Below, one piece after another: positions 1-5,472 of a DNA stretch of 5,472 bases. The number at the start of each line of letters is the position of its first letter. The stretch's first letter is position 1. The position numbers and the translations under genes were made by a program. The notes under the pieces were generated by a model. That model was not told the origin of the DNA. It did not search any database and saw nothing but the letters and a program-made list of their open reading frames with translations. The DNA comes from an uncultured Actinomycetes bacterium (lineage in GTDB: Bacteria > Actinomycetota > Acidimicrobiia > Acidimicrobiales > RAAP-2), in the NCBI GenBank assembly GCA_903893955.1, contig CAITOG010000162.1:1-5472 (forward strand), in the 5' to 3' direction.

Positions 1-252
1 CACCCTCGTGGCAACACTGCGCTCCCGCTCGTCGGTGCGCTCGCACAGCGGCACAAGGATCGACCGGGCCGGATCGGTCTTTCTCGCTGCAGGATTCTCG
101 AGGTATCGACACGGGTCGTCACGGTGCAGGGTCTCGACGCCGTCGATGGCACGCCGGTCCTCGACATCAAACCGTGGTTCGCTGCGTTCGGTCCTCAAGG
201 TGACGTTGAGGAGCCTGCCTGGGTCGCGGAGGTCGTTCGCTCCTACTGGTGA
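1..252 (+). CDS. trmO: TsaA/TrmO-family tRNA (t6A37) methyltransferase, C-terminal part (5' truncated by window edge)
   Basis: Reading frame 1 is open from the first base to the TGA at 250-252 and gives 83 residues with no start in the window, so this is the 3' part of a longer gene. The visible protein begins with HPRGN, continues with KDRPGRIGLSRCRILEV (residues 19-35), then GLDAVDGTPVLDIKPW (44-59), and ends in EPAWVAEVVRSYW. The GLDxxDGTPVLDIKP block is the hallmark of the UPF0066/TsaA family. E. coli TrmO in this family uses S-adenosylmethionine to N6-methylate t6A37 in tRNA-Thr. The usual RPNPIG signature reads RPGRIG here, which I believe is a variant seen in actinobacterial relatives, so the exact tRNA substrate is uncertain. 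The protein stops soon after the conserved core and so lacks the C-terminal extension of E. coli TrmO. Family assignment is firm; the substrate is inferred. Confidence 0.85.
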   Translation, partial: HPRGNTALPLVGALAQRHKDRPGRIGLSRCRILEVSTRVVTVQGLDAVDGTPVLDIKPWFAAFGPQGDVEEPAWVAEVVRSYW

Positions 253-258
253 TGATGC

Positions 259-2211
259 TCAGGCGGTCTCTTCGCGCGCAGCGTGGTCTCGAATCGCGGC
301 AAGGAACGTAATCGCCTCGTCGTGGCTCACGCTTCGTTTCATGGGCGGCAGGGCCTCGAGCAGCACACTTCGGTAGTTGGCGGTGGCAAGGCGAGGGTCG
401 AGCACTGCCACGATCCCCTCATCGGTCTTCGAGCGGATGAGCCGACCGACCCCCTGCGCGAGCAGCGTGGCAGCTCTCGGCAGGTCGACGAGGCGGAACG
501 CCTGCGAGCCGGCCCGAGCGCGACGCGCTTCGAGCACCGGATCGTCAGGTCGACCGAAGGGAAGGCGATCGATGGTGACGAGCGAGAGGCTCCGTCCTGG
601 GACGTCGAGCCCCTGCCACATGCCCATGGTGGCGAACAGACAGGCGTCCTCTTCCTCCCGGAACCGCTCGATCAGGGCCTGGTTCGAGGCCATCCCCTGT
701 ACGAGAATCGGGTGGTGGACTCGATCGGCGACACGATCGGCGATCTCGTTGAGCGCCCGGCGCGAGGTGAACAGCGCCAACGTCCGACCGCCCGCCGCGT
801 CAATGAGCGATGCGATCTCGTCGGCGATCTGGACCTCGGCGTCGTCGCTACGACGATCTGCGAGGTGGGTCGGGACGTAGAGAATGCTCTGGCGCTGGAA
901 GTCGAACGGGCTGCCGACGTCGAGCTGCGTGACCTCGTCATCGCCGAGGCGGAGTCGCTGGGCGAGTCCGGGTGGGATGGTCGCCGAGGTCATCACCACG
1001 GTGCAACGATCGAAGAGGCCGTCGAGCAGCGCCGGGCCGACATCGATCGGAGAGAGGGTCAAGATCCGGTTCGACCTCGTGCCGCCACACCACAGGACCT
1101 CACCGCTCGAGGGCGTGCTGATGCGACTGACCTCTTCGAGCAGCCTCGTCGCGCTCGACAGCGCTCGAACGCCACGTGCGTCGGCCCCCTCGCCGGCACC
1201 AGCACGCAGCGAACCCATGAGCGCTCGGAGCGCCGCGTCGCAGCGACCGAGCTGGGCGGCGACGTCTGCCTCGACGTCGAGGTCGACCATGGACTGGTCG
1301 CCGAGGTCGCCCAATACCTCGGCGAGCCCGTCCGCGCACCCGGCGAGCTCTTGAGCGTCGTCGCTCGTCGCCGGATCTCCGAGGGAGCGAGCGAGCGTGG
1401 CCAAGGAACGAAGTCGTCCGGCGGAGACTTCGACGCCGAGCGTCTGGGTCATGACCTCCTCGAGCTCGTGGGCCTCGTCGATGATCAGTGCGTCGTGTTC
1501 CGGGAGCACCATCCCCTCGGAGGCAAGGTGCGAGCCAAGAAGGTGGAGGTTGACGATCACGAGGTCCGCCTCCTGGGCGGCGAGCCGCGCCATCTCAGCG
1601 AAGCACCGACCTCCTTGCGGGCAGTTAAACGCCCCCGGACACTCTCGAGGTCCGACCGACATCATCGACCACGCACGTTCAGAGACATCCTCGTCGAGCT
1701 GCGCTCGATCGCCCGTGGCGCTGGTGCGCTCGAAGGCGAGGAGCCGCTCGACCTGCGGGATGAGGCGGTCCGCGCTTCGTCCAGATGACTCTTCTTCGCC
1801 GGCATCCTCGAGCGTCGCCTGGAAGCCCCGCTCGGCGAGCTCAGCTGCCCGTTGGCGGCACAAGTAGTTGGACCTGCCCTTGAGTACCGCCACGTTCACG
1901 TCGCCCAGTGCGTCGGCGACCTGCGGGGCGTCGCGGCGAGCGAGCTGCTCCTGGAGGGCCTTGGTGGCGGTGGCGATGATGACTGGGCGACCCAGCTGTG
2001 CAGCCGGGACCAGGTAGGCCAGGGACTTGCCGGTTCCGGTGCCCGCTTGAACGATGAGGTGGCGGTGCTCGACCAGGGCCTCTTCGACCGCCTCTGCCAT
2101 CTCGACCTGTCCTGGGCGGGCCTCGCCGCCGTCGGGCAACGTGGCGGTGACGGTGGCGAGGGCGACGGCAACAGGGGAGAGCGGCTGGTCGCTGGCGTGG
2201 TCGTCGCTCAT
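259..2211 (-). CDS. dinG: DinG-type ATP-dependent DNA helicase (XPD-like, iron-sulfur, superfamily 2)
   Basis: The protein has 650 aa, usual for actinobacterial DinG. It shows Walker A AGTGTGKS (56-63), the DEAH box (245-248) in LIIDEAHEL, MTSATIPP (407-414), GMWQGLDVPG (530-539) and motif VI QGVGRLIRS (586-594). Four cysteines, C118 (NYLC), C191, C197 and C203, match the spacing of the 4Fe-4S ligands of E. coli DinG and mark the XPD/DinG family. DinG unwinds DNA 5' to 3', including D-loops and R-loops, and helps forks past obstacles. There is no N-terminal exonuclease domain, unlike the DinG of some Firmicutes. The ATG at 2211 is chosen because the protein then starts about 30 residues before the RPGQ helicase region. 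A GTG at 2286 would add 25 Pro/Arg-rich residues and overlap the divergent uppS start. No Shine-Dalgarno sequence precedes the ATG. The stop lies 6 nt from the convergent trmO stop. Confidence 0.95.
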   Translation of the reverse strand: MSDDHASDQPLSPVAVALATVTATLPDGGEARPGQVEMAEAVEEALVEHRHLIVQAGTGTGKSLAYLVPAAQLGRPVIIATATKALQEQLARRDAPQVADALGDVNVAVLKGRSNYLCRQRAAELAERGFQATLEDAGEEESSGRSADRLIPQVERLLAFERTSATGDRAQLDEDVSERAWSMMSVGPRECPGAFNCPQGGRCFAEMARLAAQEADLVIVNLHLLGSHLASEGMVLPEHDALIIDEAHELEEVMTQTLGVEVSAGRLRSLATLARSLGDPATSDDAQELAGCADGLAEVLGDLGDQSMVDLDVEADVAAQLGRCDAALRALMGSLRAGAGEGADARGVRALSSATRLLEEVSRISTPSSGEVLWCGGTRSNRILTLSPIDVGPALLDGLFDRCTVVMTSATIPPGLAQRLRLGDDEVTQLDVGSPFDFQRQSILYVPTHLADRRSDDAEVQIADEIASLIDAAGGRTLALFTSRRALNEIADRVADRVHHPILVQGMASNQALIERFREEEDACLFATMGMWQGLDVPGRSLSLVTIDRLPFGRPDDPVLEARRARAGSQAFRLVDLPRAATLLAQGVGRLIRSKTDEGIVAVLDPRLATANYRSVLLEALPPMKRSVSHDEAITFLAAIRDHAAREETA

Positions 2212-2218
2212 CGGATCG

Positions 2219-2224
2219 ACCGTA
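2219..2224 (-). promoter_or_regulatory. Putative -10 hexamer for dinG, leaderless arrangement
   Basis: On the minus strand the hexamer TACGGT fits the TANNNT -10 consensus. Its last base lies 7 nt before the dinG ATG, so transcription would start at or one base before the start codon. This agrees with the absence of a Shine-Dalgarno sequence. No TTGACA-like -35 is visible about 17 nt upstream. The placement is seen in the sequence; promoter activity is inferred. Confidence 0.35.
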
Positions 2225-2239
2225 GTGGGCCGAGGTCGA

Positions 2240-2252
2240 CGTGGACGCCACG
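2240..2252. repeat. Short inverted repeat at the centre of the dinG/uppS divergent region
   Basis: CGTGG and CCACG form a perfect 5-bp inverted repeat around a 3-nt centre (ACG). The centre, 2246, lies almost exactly midway between the two start codons, and the repeat overlaps the expected -35 position of each putative promoter. It could be an operator for a dimeric regulator, but repeats this short arise often by chance in GC-rich DNA. No known operator is recognised, and it does not resemble the actinobacterial LexA box. Confidence 0.2.
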
Positions 2253-2267
2253 ACTGTTCCAAGGGGG

Positions 2268-2273
2268 TAGGTT
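2268..2273 (+). promoter_or_regulatory. Putative -10 hexamer for the uppS operon, leaderless arrangement
   Basis: TAGGTT fits TANNNT and occupies exactly positions -12 to -7 relative to the G of the uppS GTG start, as expected if the mRNA begins at the start codon. Leaderless mRNAs of this type are common in Actinobacteria. There is no clear -35 element. A competing reading is that the purine-rich AAGGGGG at 2261-2267, 12 nt before the GTG, serves as a somewhat distant ribosome binding site on a transcript started further upstream. Confidence 0.35.
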
Positions 2274-2279
2274 CCTCAC

Positions 2280-3050
2280 GTGGCACGCAACCGTCGAGGT
2301 GACAAGGACCGAGGTCTGTTCCTCGATCCGCTCATCCCCGATGAGATCGACCGCTCGAGGATCCCGACCCATGTGGCATGCGTGATGGACGGGAACGGGC
2401 GGTGGGCATCGAGGCGAGGGCTCCCAAGGACCGACGGGCACGCTGCGGGCGAGGAGGCGCTCGTCGATGCAGTCGACGGTGCGCTCGAGCTCGGGATCGA
2501 GTGGATCACGATGTATGCCTTCTCGACGGAGAACTGGCGCCGTCCTGCTGATGAGGTCCGCTATCTCATGGGATTCAACGAGTCGCTCCTGATGCGGCGC
2601 CGAGATGAGCTCAACGACAAGGGAGTGCGGATCAGGTTCGCTGGACGGCGCGACTGGCGGGTTCCGCGTCGGGTGCTCAAGCGGATGGATGAGGCGGCTG
2701 AGCTCACCAAGGACAATCGGACCTGCACCCTCACGATGGCGTTCAATTATGGCGGCAGAGCCGAGATCATCGACGCCGTCAAGGCAATGGTCGCCGAGGG
2801 CATCAAGCCCGACAAGATCGACGAGCGAGCGCTGCGCAAGCACCTCTATTGGCCCGAGATGCCGGATCCCGACCTCGTGGTCCGCACGTCGGGCGAGCAT
2901 CGCGTCAGCAACTACCTGCTGTGGGAGATCGCCTACTCCGAGCTCATCTTCCCTGATGTGCTCTGGCCGGACTTCCGCCGCACCGACCTCTATGAGGCCG
3001 TCCTCGAGTTCCAGCGCCGGGAGCGTCGCTATGGGGGCCTCGAGGAGTGA
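2280..3050 (+). CDS. uppS: Isoprenyl transferase (cis-prenyltransferase; undecaprenyl/decaprenyl diphosphate synthase)
   Basis: The 256-aa protein condenses isopentenyl diphosphate units in cis onto an allylic primer to make the long polyprenyl diphosphate that becomes the lipid carrier for peptidoglycan and other wall polymers. All family regions are present: HVACVMDGNGRWA (31-43) with catalytic D37, GH at 53-54, MYAFSTENW (78-86), FNYGGRAEI and DPDLVVRTSGEHRVSN (196-211). R202, R208, S210 and E221 line up with E. coli R194, R200, S202 and E213, which bind the isopentenyl substrate and Mg2+. The roughly 28-residue Arg-rich N-terminal extension before the core recalls mycobacterial Z-prenyl synthases. 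Whether the product is C50 or C55 cannot be read from the sequence. The GTG start begins the gene run, and its last codons overlap the next gene by 4 nt. Family assignment is certain; product chain length is open. Confidence 0.97.
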   Translation: MARNRRGDKDRGLFLDPLIPDEIDRSRIPTHVACVMDGNGRWASRRGLPRTDGHAAGEEALVDAVDGALELGIEWITMYAFSTENWRRPADEVRYLMGFNESLLMRRRDELNDKGVRIRFAGRRDWRVPRRVLKRMDEAAELTKDNRTCTLTMAFNYGGRAEIIDAVKAMVAEGIKPDKIDERALRKHLYWPEMPDPDLVVRTSGEHRVSNYLLWEIAYSELIFPDVLWPDFRRTDLYEAVLEFQRRERRYGGLEE

Positions 3051-3298
3051 GCTGGGTCAAGCTCGGCAAGATTCTCGGCGTCATCGCCGCCCTCATCGTT
3101 GTGTTCATCGTCTCCATCGGCAATTCGCCGCTCAGGGCACCGGTGATCGCGCTCGTGGCACTTGGCATCCTCGTGGCCGGCGGGAACTGGCTCAATGACT
3201 GGCTGGGGATCCGTCGGCGCTCACCACAGTTCGAAGACGCCCCGCCCACCTCGACCGTCGTCGACGACGCAACCGAGGAGACGGAGGGGGGCGCTTGA
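3047..3298 (+). CDS. Small two-helix membrane protein of unknown function
   Basis: I do not recognise this 83-aa protein. It has two hydrophobic segments, about residues 7-25 and 31-46, joined by a short SPLR turn, then a WLNDWLGIRRR stretch and an acidic Pro/Thr/Glu-rich tail (61-83). Lysines at 5 and 8 and arginines at 56-58 suggest that both ends face the cytoplasm, forming a membrane hairpin. There is no cleavable signal peptide or catalytic motif. The GTG start overlaps the uppS stop (GTGA), and the gene's own stop overlaps the recO ATG (TGATG), so translation is probably coupled to both. Third positions are mostly G or C, as in its neighbours, which supports a real gene. The spacing suggests co-expression with uppS and recO. 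A link to UppS at the membrane is conceivable, but nothing in the sequence shows it. Confidence 0.75.
   Translation: MSWVKLGKILGVIAALIVVFIVSIGNSPLRAPVIALVALGILVAGGNWLNDWLGIRRRSPQFEDAPPTSTVVDDATEETEGGA
3283..3287 (+). promoter_or_regulatory. Ribosome binding site supporting the recO ATG at 3298
   Basis: GGAGG, continuing into a run of G to 3291, lies 10 nt before the ATG at 3298. It is the clearest Shine-Dalgarno sequence in the window and sits inside the last codons of the small membrane protein gene. It favours the ATG over the in-frame TTG at 3295, one codon earlier. Confidence 0.55.
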
Positions 3299-4026
3299 TG
3301 GCGCTGCTGCGCGACGAGGGCATCGTGCTGCGGACCTACAAGCTCGGCGAGGCTGATCGCATCGTCGTCTTCATGACACGAGACAACGGCAAGGTCCGTG
3401 CTGTCGCCAAGGGTGTCCGCAAGACCGCCTCGAAGTTCGGGAGTCGCCTCGAGCCCCTCTCTCAGGTCTCACTGCTGCTGTGGCGGGGGCGCAGCGAGCT
3501 CGACATCATCAACCAGGTCGAGGTCATCGCTCGCCACCAGAACATCCGGGGGGATCTCGATCGGATCAATGCCGGGCTGTCGATGCTCGAGGTCGTCGAT
3601 CAGATCACACAGGAGGCCCACGTCGACACCCGCACGCTCGACACCCTTGCCAGGGCGCTTGGCGTGCTCGATGACCTCACCCGTGATCCGGCGATGGTCG
3701 CGCCATCATTCTTCCTGCGGATCCTCGAGATCGAAGGAGCCGGGCCGATCGTCGATGCCTGCGCCTCGTGCGGCGACGACCAGGTCGAACTGGTGGCGTT
3801 CGACCTGATGGAGGGTGGCGCACTCTGCGCGTCGTGCCGGCGTGGCCGTCCACTCTCGCAAGAGGCACTCGCGCTCCTGCGACGGATCATCGGTGGGGAA
3901 CTCGGCGGCGTCCTCGCCGGTCCCCCGCCACCAGGATCGAACGAGGTCACCTCGCTGGCGACCGAAGCAATGGAGGCGCACCTCGACCGACGCCTCAAGG
4001 CCGCACGAACGCGCTCTGGTCTCTAG
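3298..4026 (+). CDS. recO: DNA repair protein RecO (recombination mediator)
   Basis: The 242-aa protein has the usual RecO length and order. An N-terminal OB-fold region (about 1-80) opens with LLRDEGIVLRTYKLGEADRI and contains KGVRKTASKFGSRLEP. A helical region follows. A zinc-finger module has C155 and C158 (CASC) and C177 and C180 (CASC); many bacterial RecO proteins carry this four-cysteine site, while E. coli RecO lacks it. RecO binds single-stranded DNA and SSB and, with RecR, loads RecA at gaps in the RecF pathway; it also anneals complementary strands. The ATG overlaps the upstream stop by one base and has a good ribosome binding site. The gene ends at TAG, 11 nt before the photolyase. 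Assignment is secure. Confidence 0.95.
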   Translation: MALLRDEGIVLRTYKLGEADRIVVFMTRDNGKVRAVAKGVRKTASKFGSRLEPLSQVSLLLWRGRSELDIINQVEVIARHQNIRGDLDRINAGLSMLEVVDQITQEAHVDTRTLDTLARALGVLDDLTRDPAMVAPSFFLRILEIEGAGPIVDACASCGDDQVELVAFDLMEGGALCASCRRGRPLSQEALALLRRIIGGELGGVLAGPPPPGSNEVTSLATEAMEAHLDRRLKAARTRSGL

Positions 4027-4037
4027 GCTCGCCGGAC

Positions 4038-5462
4038 ATGGCGCCGAGCATCATGTGGTTCCGGCGGGACCTGCGTCTCGCCGATCATCCAGCTCTGCAC
4101 GACGCTGTCAGAGCGGGCGGTCGAGACGGGGTGATTCCAGTCTTCATCCTCGACGATGCGCTGCTTGCTCCGTCTGGGCCCACGAGAGCACGGTTCCTCG
4201 CGGCGTGCCTGGCTGAGCTCGAGCGATCCATGGACGCCGCCCTGGTCCTTCGATCAGGCGACCCGGCACGTGAGCTCGCCACGCTCGCTGCCGAGGTTGG
4301 TGCGAGCACGGTGGTCATCAGCGATGACTTCGCACCACAGGGGCGTAGGAGAGATCAGGTGGTTGCGGAGCACCTCGCTGAGGCCGGCGTCGAGCTGGTC
4401 CGTCGATCATCGCCGTACGCAGTCGATCCAGGGACTGTGCGTGGGGACAAAGGAAATGCAATCAAGGTGTTCAGCGCGTTCTGGCGGCGCTGGGAGGCCA
4501 TCGGGCCTCACGTCGTCCTTCCAGTGCCTGCGGTCCGATGGCGTGCTGCGCCGTCGACCGCCACCCTCGACGATCTGGTGGCCCGGGCTGGGCGCCTGCG
4601 ACCAGCGCTCTTCGGGGACCTGCCCGACGAGATGGAAGGCGCGCTGCCGGCTGCAGGGGAGCGCGCAGCCCTGCTGGCGCTCGAGCACTTTGTGGAGGGC
4701 CCAATCGAGGGCTACGCGAACGATCGTGACGTCTTCGCACTTCCTGCTACCTCTCGGCTCAGCCCACACCTTCGCTTCGGGACGCTCCACCCGCGCACCG
4801 CGCTTCGTGCAGCTGGAGGTGGGGGCAAGGGCGCCGCGAAGTTCAGCTCGGAGCTGTGCTGGCGGGAGTTCTACGCCGACGTGCTGTTCCACAATCCGCA
4901 GTCGGTCCGGGAGCCCTTGCAAGCTCAGTTCCGACACCTCCCGTGGGACGAGGGACCGGCGGCCGAGGCGGCATTTCGGACCTGGGCTCTCGGCCGCACC
5001 GGGATCCCCCTCGTCGATGCGGCGATGCGCCAGCTCTTGATCGATGGCTGGATGCACAACCGAGCTCGGATGCTGGCGGCGAGCTTCCTCGTCAAGCACC
5101 TCCACCTCGACTGGCGGTGGGGGGCCCGGTGGTTCATGTGGCGGCTCGTCGACGGTGATCTCGCCTCGAACACCCACGGCTGGCAGTGGACCGCTGGCTG
5201 TGGCACCGATGCGGCACCCTTCTACCGCATCTTCTCCCCGATCGCGCAGGCTGAGCGCTTCGATCCCAACGCCGACTACATCCACACCTACGTCCCAGAG
5301 CTGTCCGGCATCTCCGCACCAGCGGTGCTGCAGCCCGGCGGCGGCGTGGATCTGCTCTCGCAGGCCTCCTATCCAGTGCCGATGGTCGACCTGAAGGCCG
5401 AGCGAGCGGAGGCCCTGCGACGTCTCGACGTGGCCAAGGCGGCGAACCAGGCTGCTCCGTGA
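4038..5462 (+). CDS. phr: Class I cyclobutane pyrimidine dimer photolyase
   Basis: The 474-aa flavoprotein uses blue light and reduced FAD to split UV-induced pyrimidine dimers. The N-terminal Rossmann-like antenna domain (about 1-130) starts MAPSIMWFRRDLRLADHP, and the C-terminal helical FAD domain contains SELCWREFYADVLFHNP (271-287), RTGIPLVDAAMRQLLIDGWM (320-339) and DGDLASNTHGWQW (372-384). N378, W359 and W382 fall at the E. coli PhrB numbers, and W303 aligns with W306, so the electron-transfer Trp triad is intact. E272, W275, N341, R342, M345 and W384 match dimer-contacting residues of E. coli PhrB. Asn at 378 and NRARM rather than the paired His of (6-4) enzymes favour a CPD photolyase over a cryptochrome or (6-4) photolyase. 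The antenna pigment (8-HDF or MTHF) cannot be read. The ribosome binding site is weak; the ATG at 4038 is chosen by N-terminal match to PhrB, and an ATG at 4053 is the alternative. It is probably co-transcribed with recO. Confidence 0.95.
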   Translation: MAPSIMWFRRDLRLADHPALHDAVRAGGRDGVIPVFILDDALLAPSGPTRARFLAACLAELERSMDAALVLRSGDPARELATLAAEVGASTVVISDDFAPQGRRRDQVVAEHLAEAGVELVRRSSPYAVDPGTVRGDKGNAIKVFSAFWRRWEAIGPHVVLPVPAVRWRAAPSTATLDDLVARAGRLRPALFGDLPDEMEGALPAAGERAALLALEHFVEGPIEGYANDRDVFALPATSRLSPHLRFGTLHPRTALRAAGGGGKGAAKFSSELCWREFYADVLFHNPQSVREPLQAQFRHLPWDEGPAAEAAFRTWALGRTGIPLVDAAMRQLLIDGWMHNRARMLAASFLVKHLHLDWRWGARWFMWRLVDGDLASNTHGWQWTAGCGTDAAPFYRIFSPIAQAERFDPNADYIHTYVPELSGISAPAVLQPGGGVDLLSQASYPVPMVDLKAERAEALRRLDVAKAANQAAP

Positions 5463-5472
5463 GCGCCGTCGA
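5459..5472 (+). CDS. Possible start of a further operon gene, cut by the right edge
   Basis: A GTG at 5459-5461 overlaps the photolyase TGA as GTGA and would encode M-S-A-V before the window ends. The same 4-nt GTGA overlap joins uppS to the small membrane protein gene, so the pattern fits this genome. There is no clear ribosome binding site, and four codons are too few to identify a product, so this is only a hint of a downstream gene. Confidence 0.2.

Noticed and set aside
283..1788. A 501-codon open frame on the + strand opposite dinG.
   Set aside because: It lies wholly antisense to a helicase with every expected motif, has a low-complexity Arg/Glu/Asp-rich translation with no recognisable domain, and is the kind of long antisense frame that GC-rich codon use creates.
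2212..2286. Longer dinG from the GTG at 2286, and an SOS/LexA box in the divergent region.
   Set aside because: The extra 25 residues are Pro/Arg-rich without family similarity and would overlap the uppS start. No sequence close to the actinobacterial LexA palindrome (TCGAAC...GTTCGA) is present in the spacer.
1852..2385. A 177-codon + strand open frame opposite the dinG N-terminus and running into uppS.
   Set aside because: It covers the Walker A region of dinG in antisense and the uppS start in another frame, and shows no family motif or ribosome binding site.
2208..2900. A 230-codon - strand open frame opposite uppS.
   Set aside because: It is antisense to the fully conserved cis-prenyltransferase core, and its translation resembles no known family.
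3768..4037. Upstream in-frame extension of the photolyase by 90 codons into recO.
   Set aside because: The added residues are antenna-unlike and Arg/Pro-rich, lie entirely inside recO in another frame, and the family N-terminus (WFRRDLRL) begins right after the ATG at 4038.
1..5472. Many TCGA, CGATCG and CTCGAG-like short palindromes along the window, considered as a dispersed repeat or modification-site signal.
   Set aside because: They fall within codons for Leu-Glu, Val-Asp and Ile-Asp that are favoured in this GC-rich coding sequence, with no regular spacing or shared flanks. Codon use explains them without a repeat family.

Overview
The window is GC-rich chromosomal DNA with strong G/C preference at third codon positions, GTG as well as ATG starts, and 1-4 nt start/stop overlaps between genes. 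The protein families and their style (a UppS with an Arg-rich N-terminal extension, a DinG of about 650 aa, a compact TsaA/TrmO-like protein) suggest a high-GC Gram-positive bacterium, most likely an actinomycete relative such as an Acidimicrobiia-type lineage. The lineage is an inference from familiarity with these families; no marker gene in the window proves it.

Layout, left to right. Positions 1-252 (+) hold the 3' end of a TsaA/TrmO-family tRNA methyltransferase whose start lies outside the window. It meets, tail to tail and only 6 nt away, a dinG-type iron-sulfur DNA helicase read leftward (259-2211, -). A 68-nt divergent intergenic region (2212-2279) separates dinG from a rightward gene run: uppS (cis-prenyltransferase, 2280-3050), a small two-helix membrane protein of unknown function (3047-3298), recO (recombination mediator, 3298-4026) and phr (class I CPD photolyase, 4038-5462). 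The first three overlap by 4 nt and 1 nt, and phr follows recO by 11 nt, so this looks like one operon. A GTG overlapping the phr stop (5459) may begin a fifth gene cut by the right edge.

How the genes relate: dinG, recO and phr all act on DNA damage or blocked replication (unwinding of structured or R-loop DNA, RecA loading at gaps, light-driven dimer reversal). uppS supplies the polyprenyl phosphate carrier for cell-wall precursors. Pairing of uppS with recO is familiar in bacterial genomes and need not mean a shared function.

The window reads as ordinary housekeeping and repair DNA. There is no mobile element, CRISPR array, tRNA or rRNA, and I found no convincing new multi-gene system. 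The points most worth a second look are the divergent region, where both genes have a TANNNT hexamer placed for leaderless transcription, the unassigned small membrane protein between uppS and recO, and the left-edge TrmO-like fragment with an altered signature motif.
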